A DNA stretch of 64,000 nt from Podochytrium sp. JEL0797. Lineage: Eukaryota > Chytridiomycota > Chytridiomycetes > Chytridiales > Chytriomycetaceae. Each line of letters opens with the position of its first letter. Within the stretch, counting starts at the first letter, position 1. The notes under the pieces were generated by a model, which did not search any database, was not told the origin of the DNA, and saw only the letters and a program-made list of their open reading frames with translations. Below, piece by piece: positions 42,651-53,509 of this stretch. A program made the position numbers and the translations under genes. The stretch is from positions 1-64,000 of the forward strand of contig JADGJG010000018.1 of assembly GCA_027596195.1 (NCBI GenBank). Reading direction: 5' to 3'.

Positions 42651-45554
42651 CTACAACTCAGACAATACATCATGCATCCTTTCAGCCACCAGAACCGCTC
42701 CCTTGTCCGAAACCGAAGCACCAAGCGAAACAACACGACTCTTGGCCAACAACGCGCCTTCTTCAGCGTCGCCCCCTTCCCCGAAAATCTCCTGCTCCAC
42801 ATCAGCCTGCACACCCCACACAGCGCACTTTGGAATCCACACCTTCAACTCCGTGCGTCCCGTCCTGGAATCGACGTAAACGTCAAACGCGTCCTCCTCC
42901 TCTCCCCCCTCGATTTTCGTCTGAACCGGAGCAAACATGACGGAACTCGTCAACCCCGGGAACAAGAACCGAAGGAGCGAGAAGCTGTCCTTGTTTTCGG
43001 CTGGGAGCACCTCGTTGCCTTGCGAATTGACGGCCGTTTCGAGTGAAATGGCGTCAATGACGGCCATAAACTTTTGCGCGTGCTTGTATGCCCAGTATGT
43101 GATGATGATCATGAAGGGTGTGAGGATGGAGATTCCAATGTTTTTGGAGAGGATGAAAAGGACCCAGACAACGAATTCTGCAAAGAAAATGTGATTGAGA
43201 ATTCGAAAATCAGAGCACAAACACGATCGGATTGAAAAAGAATTATTACCCATCAAAAAGAGTCCCACAAAGATCTGATTCGCGGCCGTGAACAAGAATC
43301 GACCACCCGTTTCCGTCTCCTTCTTCAAAACAAACACATACTGCATCATGTATGCGTAGACAAAGTAAAAGAGCGCGAAGTAGCAGCAAACAAACACGAG
43401 AATGATTGGCGCAATCACGGAATACGTCAAACCGATCGTGACGGCGAGACCGTGAACTGCCATGTTAGTCGAGTATTGCCAGTCGGGTGGGCTTCTGGCA
43501 TTGAAAATGCCACGAGGAGTCTTTCCAAACAGGAACATCATGATTGGAGAAAGGATCAAACGAGTGATTTGGAGAATTTGGCCAGAAGGAGACGACTGCA
43601 ATAGGAAAAGAGCAAATGAGATTCACGCGAAATAAAAGCGGCAAGCAGCTACGTACCAATCCCTGGACCATCAAATACTGGATAAAGAAGTTTGAACTCT
43701 TTGGAATCGATTGGGACAGAATTTGCATGATGGAGGACGGATCGTCTACAATCTGTTGGAAACTTGTGAGAATCGAGCTTCCAACAATGTTGACTGCGAA
43801 GACGTTGATGATCTGGAATCCAAAGTACTGGTCGTACACATCGCGTTCGATTTGAGTGTTGAGAATGCTCCCACTTTGCACAAGGAGGACTCGGAGAATC
43901 GGAGGCACGAGTGACAGCAAGACGGAAACGATCACGGGGGGCAACACACCCCCAACAATCTTGGCCAACGTGGGTTGGGAGTTCAAGAACGTTCCGAGCG
44001 CAGGAATGTGCTGACCGAGGGAACTGAGGTCCGCAAACGACAAGACAGCGGCAACTACATTTAAATTCGTTAGAAATCGCACCTTCAAAGAAGAAAGGGA
44101 GTTCATACCCAGAATGGCCCAAAAGATAATCATGGCAGCCATGATTGCTCTCGCAAAGAACGCGCGTCCCTGCCTCTCAAAGTAACCCATATTCACGTTT
44201 TCCCAAACGACATCCTTGGCGTCCACGTTGGGAATCCGATCACTCATGACCACTGGAGCCTCACTGACAATCAACTTGGCCGCCAAATTCGCCAGAAACG
44301 GGTCCTTGAACACAATAAACGCAAGTCCAACGTGCTCTGCCTCTTCGGACTCGGAAACCTTGGTCCCATTCAACCCAAACTTGTCTCTCAACTTGGCACC
44401 TTCCACGTCCAGTTTGCGAAATTCGTGAGAGTACTCGTTAATTGAGTCCACCTTCTTTCCGAAAACAGCGGGAGTGCGGTGAGTCGGTCGGAACATGCTG
44501 CCGACGTCCTCCCCACCTGTTTTGGGAGCAGCCGCTGCGGAAGTTTTCTGCAAGACGGGAGAACCAGTGATTGAATTCGCGGAAGGCATAACTGGCTCGC
44601 TGGGCTCGCAACCGAGGTGAAAGTGTTTCGCAAGTTGCGAAAAATAAGCCGAAACGGAAGCTTCCAACGCGTCTCTGGTTTTCACTTGCTTCGCAGTGAG
44701 GTCATACAGCTCCTTGGGAATCGGCTTTGGAATAACAACTGCAGTGACACTTCCGGGGTTCACGCGGTTGAAAAGATCTGAAACAGCGGAAATGAAGACG
44801 TCAAAACTTTCGAAAACTCGAAATCAACAAACGACGCGTACCCGTCAACGCCTTTGTGTTTCTCCATTCGAGTGGAACATCTCGCACGAGCAAGGTGCGC
44901 CCCGAAATATCCTCCCTCCCTCTCTGCAAGAGGAACGCCGATCGGAGTTGCGCCGTTTGACCCAAAATGTAGAAGATCGTGTACAAACACGTGAGGATCA
45001 CAAAGACTGTATAAAGGAAGTGGGCCCACAGCTTCTGCTTATAGATAATGTTTCCGAAACTGAGGAGGTTCAGTCCTTCGACACCGCCGCTTCCCGTCGC
45101 GTTGATTGGAATGAGGACGATCATGGCAGGAAGAGTAATGGTGATGAAGAAGATGGCAAGCGTGCGAGCATAAAAGATAGCAGCAAAGGCTGGAAAAAGA
45201 GTCACATTAGTAATGTTAACTTGTGTCTTCTCGGTCCTTGTCGAATCCGCCACCCCCACACCACTCACACACCCCACACACACACATCCAAAACTCACCA
45301 TCCTGCCCGCACTTGGCAATCAGTTCCTTGTCAGAAGCTGAAAAGATTTCAAAGACACCGAAAGGAGACATCCCAAGTTGCTTAGGGAGTTTTTCTAAGC
45401 GCACGGCTTGAATGCGAGACTCATATGTGTGGATGAATCGGGGCCGCAGGATGAAAAAGAGAACAAAGAAGACGGCACAAAGGGCTCCGTTGGTGATGAT
45501 GGCAGCCTCAAAGTTGCCAAGGGAGACATCTGTTGCGGTTCCGTTGCTTGACAT
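42651..45554 (-). CDS. OSCA/TMEM63/CSC1-type cation channel, copy A
   Basis: A calcium-permeable stress-gated (mechano/osmosensitive) channel of the RSN1/CSC1/OSCA family. Exons are 45554-45299, 45189-44842, 44777-44109, 44054-43657, 43595-43250 and 43177-42651, giving 847 residues. An N-terminal span (TNGALCAVFFVLFFILRPRF) and two further spans precede a large cytosolic loop with an RRM-like part (RTLLVRDVPLEWRN, GLAFIVFKDPFLANLAAKL). The multi-span pore region includes GVLPPVIVSVLLSLVPPILR, NFFIQYLMVQGL, YSVIAPIILVF and ETGGRFLFTAANQIFVGLFL. The C-terminal cytosolic tail has ELKVWIPKCAVWGVQADV. The six-exon structure is shared with copies B and C. Confidence 0.92.
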
Positions 45555-45838
45555 GGCTATTTGGCGTCGTAACGAGAACTGAAGGTTAACAAGGCATGTG
45601 TTGACAGGGTCACAGGATGTGTGCGAACCTTGAACTGGGCTCTCTTGCGATAGCAACTGGAGACGGACTGCCAAGTTTCAGAATTTCCGAATGAAACAAG
45701 ATAGCTTGAAACGCGATGAAATTTTTTTTCACGCTACAATTGAAATATTTGTCGAGGGAGCTTGATAGCCGAAGTTCGCCTTGATAAGGGTTTATTGGCC
45801 ACGCGCACCCCGTTAACAAATGTGTAACTCCCAAAACG

Positions 45839-48653
45839 TCACAAGACTCTCGACGCGTCAAACAACCCGTCAGCAATTTCAACCGTTCCCTTTTCAGACA
45901 CACCTGCGCCGTGTAATCTAACGCGATATTCTTCCAGCTCGATTCCAACCTTTCCGCATCCGCGAACTTCTTGGCTAACCTCGCTCTGCAAACCCCACAC
46001 TCCGCACTTTGGAATCCAGACATTCAGCTCTGTGAATCCACACGCTTGATCGCAATATAACTGATGCACATTTGGTCCCTTCTCAGTTTGGATGCGCTTT
46101 TCGGTCTCGATTCGAGCGAACCCAATCGCCTTCGCCAATCCCGGGAACAGCCAGCGAATCAAAAGCGAACCCGGTTCGATTGCCTCAGGAATCGCGCCCC
46201 CTCCTTCTTCCTTCTCCAATAGAGACTGAAGCGAAATCGAGTCGATTACGGTGCGGAACTTATGGGCTTGTTCGTAGGCCCAGAGAGTGAACAGAATCGC
46301 GAGCGGCATCAACACGGAAACGCCAATGTTCTTAGAGACGATAAATAGCACCCATACCATGAATTCTAAAAAGGCAAATATGTCAAAAAACCTGGAAAGG
46401 AATGATGGAACTGACCCATGATGAAGAGGCCAAGAAAAATGTGGTTTGCGGCAACAAACAAGAAGCGCCCGCCCGTCTCCCTCTCCTCCTTGACAACATA
46501 AACGAATTGCATCATGTATGAATCCACAAATGCGTGCAACCCGAAATAAAGCGCCGCAAAAACGAGAACGATCGGCGCAATCACCGAATACACGAGCCCA
46601 ATTGCAACAGCGAGACCATGAACGGCCATGTTGGTCGAATAAGTCCACACCGGTGGTTTTCTCACATTGAAAACTGCGCGAGGTGTTTTTCCAAACAAGC
46701 GAGCCATAATTGGGGTGAGAAGCAGACGTGAGAGTTGAAGGAGTTCGCTTGCGGGTCCAGTCTGAAACAAACCTTTTCAGATTCAAGCCGTAGGCAATAA
46801 CAACTTACCAAACCGAGAACAAGCAAGTATTGAATAAAGAAATTAGCACTTCCAGGAACTGCGTGTGCCAAGATATCGACGACGCTGGAAGGGTTGTCGG
46901 AAATCTCGGCTAAGCTGGAAAAAATGGAGCTGCCGACAACGTTTACGGCAAACACGTTGCAGATCTGGAATCCGTAATACTGCGAAAAGACTTCGCTCTC
47001 AATCTTGCTAGTCAAGATGGATCCCCCATAAACGGAGAGCAAGCGAAGAATAGGTGGAACCAGCGACAACAAGATGGATACAATCACGGAAGGGAGAACG
47101 CCGCCAACGATTTTTGCCAAGGTGGGATAGTTATTCAAGAATGTCTGAAAAACGGGAACTCGCTCGCCGAGGCTGGGGAGGTCAACCAACGACAGAACCA
47201 ACGCGACTGCGAAAAAAAAATCAACAAAACGTGGGTAAATGCACTTCAGCGTACAAACCCAATGCACCCCAGAAAATAATCATCAGGAACATGATCACTT
47301 TTGTCACAATCCCTCTCCCTTGTCTCTGAAAGTACCCAGCGTTGATATTCTGCCAAATCACATCACGCGAGTCCACATTTGGCACCTTTTCAGCCATCAC
47401 CAAAGGCACATTGCTTGCAATCACTTGGGCAGCCAGATGCGCTTGATAAGGTTCCTTGAAGACAATAAAAGCCGTTCCAACAGGGTTTCCATCTCCTTCG
47501 CGATTTGTCGTCAACCCGATTCGATCCCTCAGCTTCCCACCCTCCATTTCCAGTTCACGAAACTCTCTCGAATATTGCTCGATGGAATCCACTTTTTTCC
47601 CGTAAACGGCGGGAACGCGATGGGTCGGACGAAACCGATGGCTGATTTTGTCACTGTCGGCGAATAAATTGGTGTTGGATCGAACGGGAGTCTTGCGCGG
47701 CGCGTATTTGTGAAGCGGCAGAACAGTGGACGAGGTCGCAGCGTCTGGATTGATTCTTTCGTCCGACTCTGGATCACAGCCAATATTGAAGTGACGTGCC
47801 GTTTGGGAAAAGTACGAGGAAACCGCCGTTTCAAGTGAATCTCTGACTTTGAGCTGTTTTGCGGTTAATTTGGCCAAGCCTTTTGGGACCACTTTCGGAA
47901 TCACGACAGCTTCGACACCTCCCGGACATACTCGTCCAAAGAAACCTGCAAAATATTTAGCAAACTCAGAAAGTATCAAAAAGACAGGAGTGTAATATAC
48001 GCGATAATATTTCCCCGTTTCTCCATTCCTTTGGCACATCTCGGATCATCAAAGTCCTTTCCGCAACGTCGTCATTCCCCTTTCTTTCCAAAAATGAAGC
48101 TCTCAGCTGCACCGACATTGCCAAAATGCCGAAAATCGTATAAACGGTGGCAAACACGACATAAACAGCATAGCACAAGTGAGCCCAGACTCTGGTCTTT
48201 TCATCGACATTGCTGAACGACAAAATGTCCATTCCGCTCGAGTTTGTGCTTCCAACGACGTTGATGGGAATCAACAACGCGAGGCCGGGAATTCCGATGA
48301 TTATGAAGAGACGCGCCATGGTTCTTGTGTAAAAGCATGCCGCGAATGCTGAGAAAAGAAGGTTGGTCATTGATTCGATTGATGAGATGGGGCTCACCGT
48401 CTTGTCCACACTTTTCAATCATTTCCTTGTCCGAAACTGTCAACACTGCAAAGACTCCCATGGCAGTAGCTTGGAGCTCACGGGGCTTCATTTTCGAACC
48501 GATAGCAACCAGTCTTGACGCATAAATCGATGGAAATTTGGGTCTCAAGAGCAGGAACAAGAGGAAGAACACGAGTGACAAGGTTCCGTTGAAGAGGATG
48601 GCCGCTTCAAAGTTCCCGAGCGAAACATCGGTGCTGCTGTTTGATGATGCCAT
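45839..48653 (-). CDS. OSCA/TMEM63/CSC1-type cation channel, copy B
   Basis: Exons are 48653-48398, 48348-48001, 47945-47259, 47206-46809, 46761-46416 and 46365-45839, giving 853 residues. Five of six exon lengths are identical to copy A (256, 348, 398, 346, 527); only the cytosolic-loop exon 3 differs (687 against 669 nt). Signature segments are RTLMIRDVPKEWRN, GTAFIVFKEPYQAHLAAQVI, GVLPSVIVSILLSLVPPILR, YSVIAPIVLVFAALYFGLH, ETGGRFLFVAANHIFLGLF and LNVWIPKCGVWGLQSEV. The donor of exon 3 is GTTTGT. Middle member of the tandem array, with about 280 bp to copy A. Confidence 0.92.
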
Positions 48654-48795
48654 TCTTTGGTGGGTGTGTTTTCAAAGATCCTTTCTGCGTGGATACTGGA
48701 TATGTTCGCGTGTTCTATCCGTGGAAGTTTTTCGACGCGTTTTCGATTTTCTTCATATATTTTCTAATCATTTATGCAATAAGAGGATCCACACA

Positions 48796-51640
48796 TTACA
48801 AATTAACCATTATGTCATACAACCCCTCTGCGACTTCAACAACACCCCGATCCGACACACTTGCCCCTTCCGTAACAACTCGCGTCCCTCCCACCCCTGC
48901 ATCCCCACAAACCTCTCTCAAAACCTCCGCCTGAACACCCCACACTCCGCACTTTGGAATCCACACATTCACTCCCTTGAACCCACACGCTGGATCGGAA
49001 TACAACTGCCGCACAGCGTCTCGGTCCTCCTCACTCCACCCCAAACTTTCGGAAACTTCCACATACGCAAACTCAACCTTCTTGAGGAGTCCGTGGAACA
49101 AGAACCGAATCAATGGAGAAATCGGTTCCCCTCCTTGCGGGGCGAGAATTGCGCCCTCGGATTCCATCAGGGATTTGATGGGGATCGTGTCGATCACGTG
49201 GATGTAACTTTGAGCTTGTCGGTAAGCCCAGTAAGTAATTGACACCAGCACGGCGGTGAGAGCGGTGGCGCCAATGTTCTTGTTCAGAAGGAATAAAGCC
49301 AGGCAGACGAATTCTTAAAAAGAGTGGAGGAGTCAGTGAATGTGGTGGGGGAAGGACGGATTTTAGAAAAAAAAACGTACCCATAAGGAAGAGACCCACA
49401 AACACATGGTTTGCGGCGGTGAAAAGGAAGCGTCCACCCGTTTCTGTCTCGTTCTTGACCATGTAAACGAATTGCAGCTGATACGCGTACACCACCGCAT
49501 AAAGGAAAAAGTAAAGGGACACAAACACGAGAATAAGGGGCGCAATCACGGAGTATACGAGGCCAATTGTGACTGCGAGACCGTGCACGGCCAAGTTGGT
49601 TGAGTACACCCAGGCCGGGGGTCGTCTCGCGTTGAACACGGCACGAGGGGTCTTGCCAAACAGGAAGACGAGGATTGGGGTGAGAATGAGGCGTGAGAGT
49701 TGCAGGATTTCACCGGATGGTGCAGTCTAAGAAGTAGGTTCAGGATCACGGCACTCAAAATTTCGCGAAACCAACCTACCAAACCGCGAACAAGCAAATA
49801 CTGAATAAAAAAGTTTGCACTCTTTGGAATCGACGAAGACAGGATATCCATGACGGACGACGGATCGTTCTCAATAGCAGTGAAACTGGTCAAGATGGAG
49901 CTTCCCACAATTTGGACGGCAAACACGTTGCAGAGTTGGAACGCGAAATACTGGGAAAGGACGTCACTTTCCGTTTTGGAATACAATGGCGAGCCAGCAA
50001 ATACGGAGAGGAGGCGGAGGATGGGAGGAACAAGGGAAAGTAGCACAGCAACAATAACAGCGGGGAGGACACCCTCAATGATTGCAGAAGGGGTTGGATA
50101 ATTGTCCAAAAAATTTTGAAACGGGGGGATGCGTTGACCAAGACTTTGGAGATCCGCAAACGAGAGAACCAAGGCAACTGCAAAATAAAAAGCCGTTGGC
50201 ATTCGTGTTATGCAAAAAAAGTCCACAAACTTGCTCACCCAAAGCTCCCCAGAAAATAATCATGCAAAACATGATGCCCTTCGAGATCAATCCTCTCCAC
50301 TCTCGTTCAAAATATCCCATATCGATATTCTGCCAAATCACGTCACCAGATTTCACATGCGCCACTCTCTCCCCCATCACGAGCGGCACATCACTGGCAA
50401 TTGCTTTCGCCATCGCGCGTGCCTGATATGGCTTCTTGAAAACGACAAAGACCGTTCCAACAGCGTCAGCCGACGACTCAACCTTGTCTCGCAAACTCCC
50501 GGCTTCCTCCTCCACCTCCCGGCACTCAAGCGCATACTTCTCAATCGAATCCACCTTCTTTCCGTAAATTGCGGGAACGCGGTGAACTCCCCGAAACTTT
50601 TGACGCGTCGAGTTGTTGTCCGATACGGGCTGCGTCAAATTCTGGGTCAACGGCAGCTCAGACCCACCCTCCGGCATGCGACTCTCCCTCCTCCCAGAAA
50701 CGAGAAATTCGTCGCGCGTGGACATGATCCCAACCAGGCTGTCGGGAGTCGATGGGTCGCAGCCGAGGTGTAAGTGTTTGGCGATTTTCGAAAAGTACGT
50801 CGAGATGGCGGATTCGAGGGAGTCGCGGAGTTTGAGGTGCTTTTGCGTGAGCTTGGTCAGCTCGGAGGGAATATTTTTGGGAATTATAACGGTTTGAACG
50901 CCAGATGGGCAGACGCGGTTGAACAAGCCTGAAATTCGGAAATTAAAACAAACACTTAAAATTCAAAGCACATTACCCGTCAACGTTTCCTCATTCCTCC
51001 ACTCTTTGGGAACGTCTCTGATCATCAAAGTTCTTGCAGCCACACCCTCCTTCACCTCGTTCACGAAATATGAGGTTCTAAGCTCCGAAGCTTGTCCAAG
51101 GAGGAGAAAGATGGTGTACAGAGCGGCAACGACAACATACACGACAAAGAAGAAGTGCACCCAAAGCCACCTCTGATCGCCAATATTCGCCATCGTGAGG
51201 AGGTCGAGACCGGACAAGGCGGTGTTGGAATTTCCAACGGCATTGATTGGAATCAAAATGACTGCCCCAGGAAGGCCAAGAAGGATGAAAAAGATGGCAA
51301 GTGTTCTGACGTAGAAGACGGCCGCGAATGCTGCATCCGGTTCGTGACATGATTTAATCTCCGGACTCAAGCCAATGGGTTATCACTCACCATCTTGCCC
51401 GCACGATGCGATCATCTCCGTATCCGAAAACAACTGTGCTGCAAACAGTGAGACGGTTCCCTGCTTGATTGTGCCCGCCAGATTGGAACCACCCGCCAGG
51501 ATTCTCGACTGGTACGTTGCGGGAAAACGGGGTCGCAGGATCATAAACAAGCCAAAGAACGCCAGTGCCATGGCTCCGTTGAAGGCAATGGCGGCCTCAA
51601 AGCTGGCCAGTGAGTTGCCGGTGCTGTTTGATGAGGACAT
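48796..51640 (-). CDS. OSCA/TMEM63/CSC1-type cation channel, copy C
   Basis: Exons are 51640-51391, 51330-50977, 50928-50239, 50177-49780, 49726-49381 and 49313-48796, giving 851 residues. Exons 4 and 5 keep the sizes of A and B (398, 346); the terminal exons have drifted. Family signatures present are RTLMIRDVPKEWRN, GTVFVVFKKPYQARAMAKAI, GVLPAVIVAVLLSLVPPILR, NFFIQYLLVRGL, ETGGRFLFTAANHVFVGLFL and VNVWIPKCGVWGVQAEV. The start ATG (MSSSNSTGNSLASFEAA) aligns with those of A and B. Only about 140 bp separate its stop codon from the start of copy B. Most upstream member of the array. Confidence 0.92.
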
Positions 51641-52016
51641 GGTGCGGCGAAAAAAAAGATTTCCTCGATTTCGTGCAGGATTTCGTGGTTCAATTCGAAT
51701 ATAATCACCCCATTTCACGATAAAAAAAGAAACGTCCTCCTTTCTTCTTTTTCATTCATCAAGCCGAAACTGAGTCGAAACCAACTCGAAACGCCAATCA
51801 GTTTCAAGCAAGATACTCAAACTCAAACGCAGGAATGAGCATGCTATCCCTCTTCAGGAAGTCTCTACCTCAACTCACCACACCCGCCATTGAAGTAGTC
51901 CGAATTGTGGCTCTTGTTTCGGTTTTTTCTTTTGCTCGCAAGCTCAAAGAATCGAAGGCACAATGAACTTCAATAAACAATGGCAGAAGATCTGCCAATT
52001 CTGATTTGTGCTTTGA
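51641..52016. other. Divergent intergenic region
   Basis: Lies between the start codons of OSCA copy C (minus) and the Pro-rich gene (plus). It contains a 43-codon frame at 51835-51966 with no recognisable features, possibly an upstream ORF. Otherwise it is promoter or UTR sequence. Confidence 0.4.
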
Positions 52017-53139
52017 ATGAACACAATGGACATGGACTTGGAGGATTTGCACGACGAAGCGCTCACCGACCTGTCGTTGGATGACACCAAGCCGGGAGAC
52101 TTGCCCGCTTTGCCGTTGCCGCTTGATCATGTCACTTATGAATCTGTCGGACGCGTATCTGGCATGGATCCTGGCCATTCAAGTGGATTCCCTGAGGCGT
52201 CACAAATGAACGACGCTCAGCCTCTACAAACCCAAACCCCCGCTCAACCGCAACGCAGACCTCCCCCACCCCCACCCAACAAACCAGAAATCCCGCTCGA
52301 TCCAATTGCGCAAATTATCCCGTCACCCGTGGCGGTTCAAAAATACAATTCAGGTCCTCCAACACGTACACCCGAGGCCGAATCGGAAAAACCCGCTCCA
52401 ATCACTATTCCGCTGCGTGATTCCTCGAGCCCAGACTCACCTTCCCTCTCGCGAGCTGAAACCCCATGGGGATCAAGCGACATGCTGAACAGCAAAATCG
52501 AAACGCCGACTGTGGGCACACCCACCACCACGGTCCATATCGCGTTCTACTCCAAGTTGAGTGATTGCACACACCTCTTTCATCAATAATTGACTTGAAA
52601 AAAACACCAGGCTCGGTTGGATGGTTTGGAAAGATGGCGAAGCATCCCTCTGTTCCCTGTTTGAACGCGCGTTTGGGTGTCTCCGAGTCGAAGTCAAATT
52701 CACCCAGGACCTTGACCAGTTTGGCCTCGACTTGGAACTCCCAAACACCCAAGTTGCTCATCTCGAAAAACAGCTCTACAAAAAACACCTCCTCGCGGAA
52801 ATCGACAAGATCCACGGTCTGTCTCCAAGCTTCCGCAACCCCGATTGCAGGGTACTGCGGACCACAAAATCGCTTGGGTCTGGGGTTTGTCGCGATCATA
52901 CAAAGAGTTCTGTGGAGAGTTTGCAAAGTCGCATTGATTCACTTCAAAACTGTTCAAAAGGTCGCCGTAGGGAAGTGGATGCCATTGTCGAGCAGTGGAA
53001 CGCGATGCAGGACAATATGAACGCAAAGGCTGCTCGGATGGAGGCCAAGATTGACGCGAAGCCTCCAAAGTTGATTGAAATCGAGAATTGGGTTGTAGGA
53101 AGGGTCATGGACGAACTCAAGAGTGTTCAGGAGTGGTGA
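52017..53139 (+). CDS. Pro-rich protein with C-terminal coiled coil, unknown family
   Basis: Exons are 52017-52555 and 52611-53139, joined in frame to give 355 residues. The first 180 residues are disordered: an acidic start (MDMDLEDLHDEALTDLSLDD), a PPPPPPNKPEIP stretch that could bind SH3, WW or EVH1 domains, and Ser/Pro-rich sequence. Exon 2 encodes a small mixed domain (EVKFTQDLDQFGLDLELPNT) and helices likely to form a coiled coil (VDAIVEQWNAMQDNMNAKAA). No catalytic motif or membrane span was found. The family was not recognised; an adaptor or cytoskeletal role is possible. Confidence 0.6.
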
Positions 53140-53291
53140 GGATGCTCCGTTGGCCTGACGGGGCCGAAATAAACTCATGGAAGGCATTTCGCGACCTTTT
53201 TCGAGTGCTTGCGATCAAGTGGTACCGCGAGAGAAGCTCGCGTAGCCGGCTGTTCAAGCGGTGAAAAGCTTTCCAATTTTACGAAAAAAAA

Positions 53292-53363
53292 TAGCATCGG
53301 GAGGTTTCGATCCTCCGACCTCTGAGTTATGAGCCCAGCGATCTTCCACTGATCTACGATGCT
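53292..53363 (-). tRNA. Initiator tRNA-Met (CAT), copy 3
   Basis: Same 72-nt tRNA sequence as the copies at 2192 and 15632, with eight T directly after the 3' end as Pol III terminator. It lies between the Pro-rich gene and the class C GPCR. Nothing else is seen between 53140 and 53509. Confidence 0.93.
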
Positions 53364-53509
53364 GTGTTTTTTTTGCTCGGAAATGGCATCATTAAGCTTG
53401 TTTTTGAATCTCTCAGACATCTGAAATACGAGTCAAAATCAAGCACGCATCTTCTGTACAAACTGAATACAGGGCGTTTTTCGAAGATTAACTTGCTAGA
53501 TCTCGTTTG

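Noticed and set aside
51835..51966. 43-codon plus-strand frame starting MSMLSLFRKSLPQL
   Set aside because: No recognisable family and no partner exon; it could be an upstream ORF of the gene at 52017 but cannot be supported.
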